From Candidatus Obscuribacter sp. (GTDB taxonomy: Bacteria > Cyanobacteriota > Vampirovibrionia > Obscuribacterales > Obscuribacteraceae): a stretch of DNA of 64,000 nucleotides. The position numbers and the translations under genes were made by a program. The notes beneath the pieces were generated by a model that saw nothing but the letters and a program-made list of their open reading frames with translations, was not told the origin of the DNA and ran no database searches. Below are positions 8,637-18,800 of the stretch, piece after piece. The DNA lies in assembly GCA_021772095.1 (NCBI GenBank), contig JADYXR010000075.1:1-64000 (forward strand), given 5' to 3'. Position 1 is the stretch's first letter, and each line of letters opens with the position of its first letter.

Positions 8637-8702
8637 GCCACCTACTGTGGTGGTGGTCGCATAATTCATTAGCCAAGGACACCTGGGTAAACCCGGGCGT
8701 CC
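8637..8702 (+). promoter_or_regulatory. Structured leader upstream of the histone-like gene
   Basis: Two hairpins sit 100-165 bases before the start at 8801. GCCACC (8637-8642) pairs with GGTGGT (8649-8654). CCTGGG (8682-8687) pairs with CCCGGG (8692-8697), flanked by GGAC/GTCC that extends the second stem. No known riboswitch class was recognised. It may be a 5'-UTR element of the downstream gene or merely intergenic structure. Confidence 0.25.
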
Positions 8703-8800
8703 GAAAGGGATGCTTGCTTACACAAGCCTCCAATGTACCAGAGACTCAGTATGTTCTGGGTCATGTGTTAGCCAAGATCCCACAAAACGAGGAGAGAACA

Positions 8801-9127
8801 ATGGCAGTTAAGACGAAAGCCAAAGCAGGCGCAAAAAAACCCGCTCGCAAGGCAGTCAGCCCGAAGAAAAAAGCAGTAGCTCCAAAGGCTGCAGCTAAGA
8901 AATCACCTAAGGCCAAAGCCCCTAAGGCAAGAGCCGTACGTACCGTAGCTCGCGCAAAAACTGGAAGTGAAGACTTCACCAGCTTCAGCGGCAAATTCAC
9001 CGTACGTCTTCCAAAATCACTGCACCAGGCTCTGGTAGATCGTGCAGAAAAAGAAGGCGTCAGCCTCAACCTTTTCGTCACCAATGCTCTGTCTCGCACA
9101 GTAGCAACACCTGGTAAGAAAAAGTAA
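8801..9127 (+). CDS. Histone-H1-like tail fused to HicB-type ribbon-helix-helix domain
   Basis: 108 residues. The first ~55 are Lys/Ala/Pro-rich with repeated AKKP/PKKK/KAKAPKA units, like histone H1 or bacterial HU tails. The rest, FSGKFTVRLPKSLHQALVDRAEKEGVSLNLFVTNALSRTV, is the C-terminal RHH domain of HicB-type antitoxins and related DNA-binding proteins. The ATG at 8801 has GAGGAG seven bases upstream; the frame extends further up without support. There is no HicA-like partner next to it, so a nucleoid-associated or global DNA-binding role is more likely than a toxin-antitoxin one. A strong terminator follows, so it is probably monocistronic. Confidence 0.8.
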   Translation: MAVKTKAKAGAKKPARKAVSPKKKAVAPKAAAKKSPKAKAPKARAVRTVARAKTGSEDFTSFSGKFTVRLPKSLHQALVDRAEKEGVSLNLFVTNALSRTVATPGKKK

Positions 9128-9151
9128 GGCATTAAAAATCTTGTGCTGATA

Positions 9152-9180
9152 AGAGAGGGCAACATTGCCCTCTCTTTCTT
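9152..9180 (+). terminator. Rho-independent terminator after the histone-like gene
   Basis: AGAGAGGGCAA (9152-9162) pairs with TTGCCCTCTCT (9165-9175). The effective stem is nine or ten base pairs with a short loop, followed by TTCTTTTGTTTTT. Confidence 0.9.
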
Positions 9181-9186
9181 TTGTTT

Positions 9187-9879
9187 TTGAAAACGATTCT
9201 TCTGCGGTGCCACCATTGTGCCACCAAAAAACGCCCGAATGCCACCACTTAACTATGGTTCGCGTTTAGACTTCAAGCTACCGAAATATCGAAATTGTTG
9301 TGTAGCAACATAATCAAAGTTCTGACTAAACATAAACTAGTTGTGTCACCAGTCAATGTTCTGATTCAACATAAACAAGCTCTGATTCGACCATACGAGG
9401 GTTTCAGCAACTCAATCAGGTCGTAAATCAATCATCAACGACAATCCAATCGACCGATCAATCAATCAGCCGATCAATCAAACCGATCAATCAATCAACC
9501 GATCAAAGTTCTGATTCCACGAATGGAGTGTTTGTTTCAATAAATCAAAAATTTGCATGTCTTCTAAAGTCTGCAAATACCGAAACAATGTTGAGTCGCA
9601 ATCAAGCAAAAACGTTTATTGATAACATTCGCTAAAATTCTTTCGTCAATGACCAAAAGTTAATGAGCAAAACAACCCCGATGACATCTGCGCCAGCCGC
9701 CTAATGACCGAGCCTCCCAACCACCTGAGAAATCTATCATCCTGGAGACCGGCAACCTTACTTTTGCTGTCTTTAAGCAGTCAAGGGCAACAAGTTAGAC
9801 TCTAGTCTAGTTACTACCCAGAGCCGAATCGGACATCCGTGTTAGTCTTCCGTTCGGCAGAGTCTAAGGAATACCGTAC
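9187..9879. other. Long AT-rich intergenic region with short repeats, no gene seen
   Basis: About 690 bases without a plausible gene. The segment GTTCTGAtTcaaCATAAAC and shortened forms recur near 9315, 9355, 9377 and 9505. A GATCAATCAATC-type simple repeat lies at 9451-9508. The last hundred bases must hold the promoter of the aminotransferase operon, but no clear -35/-10 pair was identified. Confidence 0.5.
9451..9508. repeat. Degenerate GATCAATCAATC(A)(A)CC tandem repeat
   Basis: Four to five units of the form cCGATCAATCAATCA follow one another with small spacers. The stretch is flanked by copies of the AAAGTTCTGATT motif. It is non-coding and its function is unknown. Confidence 0.6.
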
Positions 9880-11094
9880 ATGACACAACGCGTCCCGATT
9901 CTCAATCTCCGTGCGCAATACAATCAAGTCGGTCCAGCTATCGAGGAAGCAGTCCTCGGAGTATTGCGAAGCGGCAACTACATCTTAGGCGAACATGTAA
10001 CTGAACTCGAAAAAGAAATTGCTGAAATCAGCGGTGCTAAATACGGAATTGGTGTCGCCAATGGTACTGACGCATTAGTTCTGGCAATCTGGGCAATGGA
10101 CATCGGACCTGGCGACGAAGTCATCACCACACCGTTCACGTTTGCTGCAACGGTCGAGGCTATCGTCCTCCGCGGAGCCAAACCAGTATTTGTAGATATC
10201 GAACCGAATTCATTCAATATCGATCCACGATTGATTGAAAAAGCGATCACCAAGAAAACCAAAGCGATTCTCCCGGTACATTTGTATGGTCTACCATCAG
10301 ACATGGACGCCATTATGGAAATCGCAAACCGCCATGGGCTGAAGGTTATCGAAGATAACGCCCAGGGTATCGGCGCAACTTATAAAGGTAAACCGACTGG
10401 CAGTTTCGGTGACGTCGCTTCAACGAGTTTCTACCCGACCAAAAATCTTGGCGCATGCGGCGATGCCGGAATGCTAGTCACCAACAATGAAGAAACTGCA
10501 AAACGCTTGCGCAGACTGAGAGCGCACGGAATGGACCGTCGCTATTTCCATGACGAACTCGGCGTCAACAGCAGACTCGATGAACTACAGGCAGTGGCAT
10601 TGCGAGTTAAGGTTCCTTATCTCAAAGAATGGACCAAACGACGCGACGGTGTCGCCAGACTTTATTCATCAGCTCTGAAAGGCTGCCCTGGTATCACACT
10701 GCCGATGGTGACAACCGACGGACGTCATGCCACACCACAAGACCTGACACATGTATGGCACCAATACACAATCAGAGTTCACGCATCCAATATCAAAGAT
10801 CCTGAAAACGCCGAACGCGAGAATTTGATCAAAGCGCTCGCCGAAAAAGGCATTGGCTCGATGTGTTATTACCCAGTGCCTCTGCACCTGCAAACTGCAT
10901 TCAAAAAACTGAAATACAAAAAGGGTGATTTCCCAATTTCAGAAACAGTTGCAAAAGAAGTTCTGTCCTTGCCGATTTATCCGGAACTGAATACGGATGA
11001 CATCATTTACGTGGCGAAGACATTGACCGACATCATGGCGAAAACCTCGACAGCAGTGGCTGTTCCTGTCGCCATCCCAACACTGTTGGGTTAA
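9880..11094 (+). CDS. DegT/DnrJ/EryC1/StrS sugar aminotransferase
   Basis: A PLP enzyme that aminates a nucleotide-linked keto-sugar. Seen: the N-terminal VPILNLRAQYNQVGPAI, ANGTDALVLA, the TPFTFAATVEAI loop, IEDNAQGIGATYKGKPTGSFGD, and the PLP-binding Lys188 in SFYPTKNLGACGD. GVNSRLDELQA and CYYPVPLH complete the family pattern. Length (404) is normal, with a slightly long Ala/Val-rich tail. AAGGA lies nine bases before the ATG. It is the first gene of a three-gene operon (gaps 18 and 17 bases) with a hexapeptide acyltransferase and a GT-C enzyme. This suggests synthesis and transfer of an N-acylated amino sugar for the cell surface. The exact sugar cannot be read from sequence. Confidence 0.93.
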   Translation: MTQRVPILNLRAQYNQVGPAIEEAVLGVLRSGNYILGEHVTELEKEIAEISGAKYGIGVANGTDALVLAIWAMDIGPGDEVITTPFTFAATVEAIVLRGAKPVFVDIEPNSFNIDPRLIEKAITKKTKAILPVHLYGLPSDMDAIMEIANRHGLKVIEDNAQGIGATYKGKPTGSFGDVASTSFYPTKNLGACGDAGMLVTNNEETAKRLRRLRAHGMDRRYFHDELGVNSRLDELQAVALRVKVPYLKEWTKRRDGVARLYSSALKGCPGITLPMVTTDGRHATPQDLTHVWHQYTIRVHASNIKDPENAERENLIKALAEKGIGSMCYYPVPLHLQTAFKKLKYKKGDFPISETVAKEVLSLPIYPELNTDDIIYVAKTLTDIMAKTSTAVAVPVAIPTLLG

Positions 11095-11112
11095 TCAGAC
11101 CGCAAATAAACG

Positions 11113-11901
11113 ATGAAAAAAAACGGAACTATAGCCACAAACGCTTCGATCAGCGGCGCCGCCGAAATCGGAAAAAATGTGACTATTGAGGATTTTGTTG
11201 TCATTAAAGATGGTGCCAAAATCGCAGATGGTGTCACTATTCAAACTGGTGCCATCATCTACGAAAACGCCGTGATCGCAGAGAATTCGTTTATCGGTGC
11301 GCAATGCATTATCGGCGAACGGCTGCTGGGCTATCTCAAAGACGACAACTATGTGAATCCAGCGGTGACTCTCGGTGCCAACAGCATCATTCGCGCCGGC
11401 ACCATTCTGTATGCCAATTGCTCGTTCGGTGCGAATTTCCAAACGGGGAATCGTGCTGTTATTCGCGAAGAAAGTCACTTCGGCGACAATTGTAGTTTCG
11501 GCACAATGTCGCAATCAGATGGTCAGATCAAAATCGGCGACAACTGCAGATTCCACAATAATGTTTTCATCGCCACATTTACGACCTGCGAAGACAACGT
11601 TCATTTCTATCCGATGTCTTGTACAACGGACAGTCTGCATCCTCCCTGCCAGATTGGCAGAGAAGGTCCCTATCTCGAATCCGGTGTAATTGTCGGAGCG
11701 CGAGTTTTGCTTCTGCCGCGCGTTCGAATCGGCAAAGGCGCGAGTGTCGCGGGCGGCTCGGTTGTTACTCACAACGTAGAACCGAATATGGTGGTCGCGG
11801 GCGCTCCTGCTAAACCAATCAAACAGAAAGATCAAATCCGCTGCCACATCGACGATCGTCCTGCTTATGAAGTAGCGATTGAGTCTTTGAAGAAGACCTG
11901 A
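11113..11901 (+). CDS. Left-handed beta-helix (hexapeptide repeat) acyltransferase
   Basis: 262 residues made largely of hexapeptide repeats ([LIV]-G-x4), e.g. IGKNVTI, IADGVTI, IGDNCRF, IGKGASV, VAGAPAKPIK. This is the fold of LpxA/LpxD and of sugar O-/N-acetyltransferases such as WbpD. The C-terminal GGSVVTHNVEPNMVVAGAPAKPI is the usual end of the coil. Directly following the DegT aminotransferase, it most likely N-acylates the amino sugar made by that enzyme. The first repeats overlap in look with LpxD-like proteins, so acyl chain and acceptor remain open. Confidence 0.85.
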   Translation: MKKNGTIATNASISGAAEIGKNVTIEDFVVIKDGAKIADGVTIQTGAIIYENAVIAENSFIGAQCIIGERLLGYLKDDNYVNPAVTLGANSIIRAGTILYANCSFGANFQTGNRAVIREESHFGDNCSFGTMSQSDGQIKIGDNCRFHNNVFIATFTTCEDNVHFYPMSCTTDSLHPPCQIGREGPYLESGVIVGARVLLLPRVRIGKGASVAGGSVVTHNVEPNMVVAGAPAKPIKQKDQIRCHIDDRPAYEVAIESLKKT

Positions 11902-11918
11902 CCAGCGATGGAGAGAGC

Positions 11919-14609
11919 ATGCAGGCTGTGACGAGCAGAGAGAGTTCTTCTGCAGTTGAAAACAATCGTGGTAAATCCTCGGTGCTTCCGCTGGTTCTGG
12001 TATCGCTGGTGGTGATTTCCACAGTTCTTGCATACTCGCCTGTTCTATTCGATTTTTTCCTTGGCGATGATTTCGTTCACCTGACGTGGTTGAAGGATGC
12101 AGTCAAGAATCCGGAATTGATCTGGCGAAACTTCCACAGCTCCTGGCTTGATGGAACAACTACGCGTTTCTATCGACCGTTGATTTCGGTGTTCATGGTC
12201 ACGGATTATCTCGGCTGGGGCGCGAATGGTCTGGGCTTCCACATTACTAATGTGCTGTTTCACTTAACCGCGACGGTATTTCTGTTCTTTACTGCTCGAA
12301 TCTTTTTAAATGATGCGCGCGGAGGTGTCGGCGACGACTTGGACGCTAATAGCGACGAGCCGGCAAACAAAGTATCCCAACTTCTTACCGCGTGGCTTTA
12401 TCCACTCAGCGCTTCTTTGATTTTCGGTCTTTATCCTCTGCACACAGAAGCCGTCTCCTGGATTACCGGACGCGTAGATGCCGTTGTCACCGCATTCTAC
12501 GTAGCCGCGTTTTATTTCTATTTGCGCTGGCGCAAAGGCGGCGGCGCGCCGTGGTTGATTGCCACGATGACCGCGTTTGCACTTGGTTTATTGTCGAAGG
12601 AAATGGCGCTGACACTGCCCCCGGCGTTCATGTTGTACGAGGCGATCCTGGGTCCGAACGCCCTATTAAAGGATCGCAATTCAAAACTAAACGCAAGCTC
12701 ACTATTCAAAAGTTTGCTGAACATCGTCAAACCATCCGCGATATTCTGGCTCATGGTCGTCGTTTACTTCGGTGTTCGTCGTTACGCACTGGGAACCTTC
12801 GTTGGCGGTTACGACGACTCACTGTTCTTCATCGCTGATGTAAAACACTTCCTGCTTAGCTGGCTCCATGGGCTGCGCATGTTCCTCATTCCACTCAATA
12901 AAGGATTGATGGATGCGCATCACATAATCACCAGAGGCTGGGAAATTTCTCTTGCACTGACATCGGTTCTAATTGCCGTAAATATGTTTTTGGAAAAACG
13001 GTTGTTCCGCCTGTTCCTATTCAATGGAATCTTTCTCGCATTTTGTTTCGCACCAGTCTATAAAATCTTTTCGATTGCTGACGACCTGCAGGGCGCACGG
13101 CTGGCGCACGTAGCCACTGTTGCATTGAGTCTGATTTTTGCGATGGCGTTCATTGTTCCGCAACGAAAGAAAAACGCATCCGGTAGTTTGAATTCAACGT
13201 CAACGAATTCAACGTCAACGAATTCGACGTCAACGAATTCGACATCAACGAATTTCGACGACCCGAACTTCGATAACACAAATTTGGTCCAAACAAATTC
13301 TACTTCAACAACGCCTGGCGGAAATTCCAAGCCAACAGATTCAATTCGAACTAACGCTCCAGTCTCCAAAATACTTAACTCGGCGCCGCTGAGAGCTACT
13401 GTCTGTGCGATTTTCGCGACGACCTGTTTCGCGGCACTCTGGACGAACAATCAAGCCTGGTCAAGAGCAGGTCACGAATCGAACGCGATTAGAGCAGGGT
13501 TGTCCAAGCTCTACAAAGAAATCGACGGCGATCCACAAGTGTTGCTTCTCGGACTCCCCGATAACTTTGATGGCGCGTACGTGAGCCGCAATGCGCTCCA
13601 CGGAATGACCAAAACCCCGCAGCTGGAGCGCGATATCTTCAATTGCTTGAACCTCGACAAATACGAACAAATTACACCGTTTGCATATTTCAAAGAATCA
13701 CTTTTCGAGGCTGGTAATAAAGTTCGAATTTATTTCTGGGACAGCGACAGGCAGAATTTCACACCGCTTGTGCTCGACCGAGATCAGTCAGCCAAAACGG
13801 CGTGGACTAAAAACGAACTCAAAGATTTGGTTTCGATAAAATCAGGAACGTCGACTTGGAACCCTGATGGTTCGCTGGTAATTCAAGGCGATAACTCGAA
13901 AAACGGCAGACCGGAATTGACGCTTAACTTCGGCAAACGAAGCACATTCGATCTGGATTTCGTAGCAGTTTCAGTTCGCAACCTTGATACCACAGGTGGT
14001 TCCGCTTCGAGTCTTACATCGGAAGGCGCCGACCTTTTATATACCAACGACATTCGTCCAGAAGTTAGTTTGCCAAATAGAACGCACGCTGAAATTGATC
14101 CGAAAGCACAATCCCAGACGCTGATTCTGCCGCTCCGCGGCTTGCCTGAATGGGCACTGGGCGGAAAAAGTCACGAGCTGATTTTGAAATTGCCTCACAA
14201 CACCAACCTGGCGATTGATTCAATCGAACTAGTCAAAGCGCAACAACTAATTCCGAAAATTACGTTCAAGAACTCCGGGTTTCTTGGCACGAAAGGATAT
14301 CTGCATCTGTCGACAAAAGATCACAACACAGAGATGCTATCCGTTGATTCGTCGAAGATTCCAAACGCCGCCGGCACACTGCTAGAAATCACCAGACCCA
14401 ACCTGCAATTCGAAGCCCAAAATTCTAAATCCGAAAGCAAAGTCGCTTTGAAGGACTCACCAAAAGGCACCGTATCTGGTGAAATACAACTTACAACGGA
14501 CATGTTCAAAGGCACCGGCATGTATGAATTGCGCCCCTGGGCGGTCGACAAAGACGGACAAAAGCTTGGCGTAGCAGGTGATCACATAGTTGTCACTGTC
14601 GCCCCCTAA
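11919..14609 (+). CDS. Multi-pass GT-C type glycosyltransferase
   Basis: The N-terminal ~420 residues contain about ten hydrophobic helices. The first periplasmic loop begins LGDDFVHLTWLKD, with the acidic pair expected of GT-C polyprenyl-phosphate-sugar transferases. FYRPLISVF and HTEAVSWITGRVDAVV match the TMTC/PMT-like pattern. A Ser/Thr/Asn-rich linker (residues about 425-470) contains a four-fold NSTST repeat coded by 15-bp DNA units, followed by one more helix and a large soluble C-terminal part (residues about 500-896) predicted to lie outside. Last gene of the DegT operon. Acceptor (protein, lipid or glycan) is unknown. GGAGAG precedes the ATG. Confidence 0.8.
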   Translation: MQAVTSRESSSAVENNRGKSSVLPLVLVSLVVISTVLAYSPVLFDFFLGDDFVHLTWLKDAVKNPELIWRNFHSSWLDGTTTRFYRPLISVFMVTDYLGWGANGLGFHITNVLFHLTATVFLFFTARIFLNDARGGVGDDLDANSDEPANKVSQLLTAWLYPLSASLIFGLYPLHTEAVSWITGRVDAVVTAFYVAAFYFYLRWRKGGGAPWLIATMTAFALGLLSKEMALTLPPAFMLYEAILGPNALLKDRNSKLNASSLFKSLLNIVKPSAIFWLMVVVYFGVRRYALGTFVGGYDDSLFFIADVKHFLLSWLHGLRMFLIPLNKGLMDAHHIITRGWEISLALTSVLIAVNMFLEKRLFRLFLFNGIFLAFCFAPVYKIFSIADDLQGARLAHVATVALSLIFAMAFIVPQRKKNASGSLNSTSTNSTSTNSTSTNSTSTNFDDPNFDNTNLVQTNSTSTTPGGNSKPTDSIRTNAPVSKILNSAPLRATVCAIFATTCFAALWTNNQAWSRAGHESNAIRAGLSKLYKEIDGDPQVLLLGLPDNFDGAYVSRNALHGMTKTPQLERDIFNCLNLDKYEQITPFAYFKESLFEAGNKVRIYFWDSDRQNFTPLVLDRDQSAKTAWTKNELKDLVSIKSGTSTWNPDGSLVIQGDNSKNGRPELTLNFGKRSTFDLDFVAVSVRNLDTTGGSASSLTSEGADLLYTNDIRPEVSLPNRTHAEIDPKAQSQTLILPLRGLPEWALGGKSHELILKLPHNTNLAIDSIELVKAQQLIPKITFKNSGFLGTKGYLHLSTKDHNTEMLSVDSSKIPNAAGTLLEITRPNLQFEAQNSKSESKVALKDSPKGTVSGEIQLTTDMFKGTGMYELRPWAVDKDGQKLGVAGDHIVVTVAP
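13191..13250 (+). repeat. Four tandem 15-bp repeats coding NSTST
   Basis: Units AATTCAACGTCAACG at 13191, 13206, 13221 and 13236, differing at one or two bases. They code the low-complexity linker between the membrane and soluble parts of the GT-C enzyme, and could vary in copy number by slippage. Confidence 0.9.
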
Positions 14610-14873
14610 CAGAAATTACTGTGAAAATTGCTTCCCTTGAACTGCCACTCCTGGTAGCTAATGCTTGTTCTTGGAGCGGCTGACCACCAACCGGATTCCA
14701 GGTTGAATCCACCATTCGATTTTGAAGGTTTCGCTCATCAATCAGCCTCGAATCACGGACCTAAAATCCGCCCCCATACGCGTCTAGCCCATTTCAAAGT
14801 CAACATGCAAAGCGGACAGTCGCCATCGTCCGTCGAGAATTGCTACACTAGGAAAACCGTTCACCTGTCGAGT

Positions 14874-15782
14874 ATGTCAACGTTTAGAACCGCGACGATT
14901 TTATGCTTTTCCGTGCTGACCTTGTCAGGTCTGCCGATGCCGCTCGTCGCATATGCGCAAAACCAGGCTCGCACAAGCGCTGGCACGCCCAAGACCGCGA
15001 AAACTGCAAGCCTCTCCAAAGCAAGCGCCGCGTCCTCAGTCAGAAAGGGCGCTCCTTCGACTCGAACAACCATCAGCAATACTGAAGGCGCCCAACCCGC
15101 GGAGCTTGGTCCCAAAGAGGACGTTTGGGTTTTGGAGCAGCAAAACGGTCAGATCGGCAAAATGACCGTCTATGCGGGGAAAAACGCTGTTCGGATTCGC
15201 ATCGGCAACACCGGCGGCAGCATCATAGCCAAAGCGCCGGACTGGAAAGTCGTCGCCTTTAATTTGAACGACAGGACGGTGTTCGAAACGAGCTACGACC
15301 AATTCGTTAAAAAGGAACTGCCGGCGATCATCGCAACCTCTGATTATTTCGAAGGACACAAACTAAAAATCGAGAAAGTTTTGTACTCGAGTTGGCCGGC
15401 ACTGCAAGCCTCGGCGCCGACACCGAACGGCACGGTAGGCATGATGATGCCCACATACTCGGGAGTAGGAAACGATCGGCCCAGCTCGCGGTCGACAATG
15501 GTAACTGTGATCACCTCAGCAGATAGTCCCGCCGCTCCGCAAGCCATGGCAATCGTCAAAGCAATCTTCAGGCTGCCTAAGTTTGGTGGCTTTCCTCTGG
15601 GTGTTTATTTCAAACACAATGACGGCTCATCAGGCGTGACGCTCAAAACGTACTCCATGAAAAAACAAAAAATTGCCTCATCATTTTTCACTTATTCGAC
15701 CAAAGGTTTCGAGAAAGTCAAAACGGCTGAAACAGCTCTGTTATACGGATTGTTCGATAGTACGTTCATGGAAACACCTTAG
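14874..15782 (+). CDS. Secreted protein of an unnamed family (paralogue at 48833-49702)
   Basis: The ATG at 14874 gives a classical signal peptide (MSTFRTATILCFSVLTLSGLP...AYAQ), then a Ser/Thr/Ala/Lys linker of about 60 residues and a ~230-residue domain. An in-frame start at 14661 is possible but would bury the signal peptide. The domain shares KAPDWKV..FN and a later GGFPLGVYF segment with the lipoprotein gene at 48833-49702 (KAPDWRVYMFN, KGFPMQYVV), in the same order and spacing. The two are probably homologues of one secreted family. No enzyme motif was recognised. The gene is followed after 30 bases by the large kinase-like gene. Confidence 0.8.
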   Translation: MSTFRTATILCFSVLTLSGLPMPLVAYAQNQARTSAGTPKTAKTASLSKASAASSVRKGAPSTRTTISNTEGAQPAELGPKEDVWVLEQQNGQIGKMTVYAGKNAVRIRIGNTGGSIIAKAPDWKVVAFNLNDRTVFETSYDQFVKKELPAIIATSDYFEGHKLKIEKVLYSSWPALQASAPTPNGTVGMMMPTYSGVGNDRPSSRSTMVTVITSADSPAAPQAMAIVKAIFRLPKFGGFPLGVYFKHNDGSSGVTLKTYSMKKQKIASSFFTYSTKGFEKVKTAETALLYGLFDSTFMETP

Positions 15783-15811
15783 TTCCGCGCTCGATCAAAT
15801 ACGGGGACATC

Positions 15812-18800
15812 TTGAATAATTGGCCGACTCCGCAAGAATTTAACGAGGCAATTCAAACGCCTCAATTGTGTTTTTCGGATGCTGATCTGAAGAATACAAG
15901 GATTCTGCTGAACCCGTTAGGCCTACCGAAATCCGCTACTGGAGCCTTTGCCAGCGTTTACAAAGCGACCAACGGATCGACATCGTGGGCGGTCAGATGT
16001 TTCCTTAGCAATCGTCCGGAGATGAGCGCGCGTTATCAACACATCAGTGATTTTGTTCTTTTCGACAATCTCGATTCCACGGTCGACTTTCATTATCTAG
16101 CTGAAGGTGTTCGTGTAAAAGGGCATTGGTACCCGTGTTTAAAGATGGTGTGGGTGGAAGGACCAACACTCGATCAGTATGTTGAAGTCAACTACAAAAA
16201 TTCTGAAAAAATGACTGCTTTGCTGAAAAGTTTTCATCAAATGGTTGGTGAACTAGAGGGCGCTGGTATCGGCCACGGTGACTTACAGCATGGCAACATC
16301 ATCGTCACGGACCAGGGCTTACGGCTGGTAGACTACGATGCGTTATTCGTTCCTGCGCTTAAAGGTCTGAAGAGTTTGGAATTCGGTCATCCGAATTATC
16401 AACATCCACAACGCACTGAAAATGATTACGATACCGAAGTTGATCATTTCTCGTGCTGGTTGATTCACACGTCATTGCTTTCATTAGCGATCGATCCATC
16501 ACTATATAGAAGCCTCGGAGGAGGCGATGAATCGCTGATCTTTAAACGCAAAGACCTCACCGATCCGGAAAACTCCGCCGTCTTCGCAGCGTTGCTCGCG
16601 CATGACTCCGACCATATCAAAGAGGCTGCGCATTTGCTCAGGCGAATGCTGTGGGCAGCACCAAATACGATACCGTACCTGGGCGCACCTCTGGAGGTTT
16701 TAGATAAGCTGCCGCAGGAACGTCTATTGAAAGCGGCTGTGGGCGCTGCTAGCCAGAGTCGAACGGACGGCGCCGCGAACGATGCAACAGGCGAAATTGC
16801 GGCATCCAGCAATGGCGATGGAGATGGAGATGGAGTTGGTGGAGTTGGAGTTGGTGGAGTTGGAGTTGGTGAAGCGGAATCCGGAAGTGGCGGCAACGGC
16901 AGGACCTCAGGCCACACCTCAGGACACAAAAGCGCGGCGAGCAAACCAGCAAACGCAGAGGAACTGCACAGCATCTGGGGTGATGATGCCGACGATGACG
17001 GCGTCAAAAGATCCCAAGCTTCACTCCATTTCGCTTCTGGATATGATGCCATTGCAGCTTCCAGTTTAGAGCGCAAAACAATGACGAGGAAGCCTGCAAC
17101 CAAGTTGCGGCAGCTCACCCAGGGCACGTTTCGCGCTGGAGTTCAGGCTCGCGACCGAATTAAGAAGATGGCCGAAAAGCTCGAACAGTCCACATTGCCG
17201 GCAAATTGGTCAAACCGGAAATACACCGAAGCCACTGAACTTTTTGACAAGGGTGAATACGAAAAAGCTGCGAAAGTTTTCCTGGACGTGTTCAAACAAT
17301 TGGATGAAAATCGGAATGGTAAAAGCTATTTCGACGTTGCGATCTTCTTAGGTAGTTCATTCTCGCTCTGCGGAAATCCAGGCATCGCCGGCAATTACTT
17401 TGTCGTCGCTTACAACTATGCCAAGCGCCAGGATAGAGAACTGCAGTTACCTCGCGCCGGACTTGCCCTCGCGCTCAGCAAGTATGAAGAACAAGAGACC
17501 ACTGCGTGGAAGTTTCTCGACGACAATCCGCGAGCGGTGGCGTCTCTCAGCGAAGTGATTTACGACCAAATGAGCAACCCCTACTTTGCAAGAACAGTCA
17601 CTTATAAGATGCTTCGCGACTACGCTGTGAGAATGGTTAACAATCAACATTTTCACGGCGATTCCTTCAGTGATGCCTTCAGCGATGCCGTTGATTCGGC
17701 TTGGATAGTACTGCAAAACATCATGCGCGAAGATCCAAATTTCAATGATGAAAGCCTGATCGAATCGTTTATTTTACTGGCCGGGCGCTTGCTCCTGGTC
17801 AACAAAGCCGCACGCGCTAAAGAGATGCTTTTCCGGCTCGCCGAGAATTGTGACTCGTATGGTTTCCCTGAATTAGCGAAAACCGCAAAGTTCTGCGGCG
17901 CTACGGTGCTCAACTCTGTGCCTAATTTACAATATGATGCACTTGAGATTCTTTCGAGTCTCGGTCACATGAGCACCGCGGAACTCACGAAAGTTGCCAC
18001 CGCAGCTGGTGCCTTTATCGAGCATCGAGCTGTACTGCAACTTCTTCTTACAATCAGCAAAACGTTTGAGCAGATGGGCAACCCAGCTGAAGCAAAAGAC
18101 GCTCTGAAAGTGGCTTGTAGAGTCTGCGCAAATAGCGATGCTGCTTTTGTCGAATCAATAGTTGCGGCCCTGGATGTATTTCACACTCAAACGATTTCCG
18201 ATTGTTTAAACGAAAGTTATTTGAGTCCGATTTGTGACCCCGAGATACTTTCTGCATTCATCTCCTTTGTCAGCGATTCATCGTACAGTCGCGTCCAGTC
18301 CGTACTACTCGACTATTACATTGCCACCAATGATGTGACACCATTAGCCGACCTGCTTTCGATTCTCGCAACCCGCGCGGACACGCGTTCGTTCGCTGAG
18401 ATTTTGTCAACCGAACGCTCCATTGCGCCCATCGTTAACGAAGCTGCGGACATGACCATCGAAAATTTATGTACCACCATTACCGGTGGCAAGTCTCCTG
18501 TTCCACCTGGCGATTTCGCGTCCTTTCCCTGGCACAAATACACGGCTTCGTTAAACGCGCTGGATAATTTCAGAGTACTTTTTAAGTTGACGAAAAACCA
18601 CCGGCGTTCCGATCAGCTCCTCGCGCTGTTTGCCGACAATTGCTACAGCGAGATTGTCGAACAGTGGTTTCTTCAATTAGTTGCAGCAAATAACTACGAC
18701 CGTTACTACAACCTGGCGCACGACCTCGCTACCGCAAGCTACGCCGGAGCACTGGAGCGACTGATTTCTCAATTGGTCAGACACGAACACCTCTCAGTGG

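Noticed and set aside
8637-8702. Known riboswitch (c-di-GMP, c-di-AMP, guanidine) upstream of the histone-like gene
   Set aside because: The hairpins lack the conserved cores of these classes; kept only as an unassigned leader structure.
16465-17127. 220-residue leftward frame opposite the kinase-solenoid gene
   Set aside because: Its apparent openness comes from the GGAGTT-type repeat on the coding strand; no family pattern or start site.
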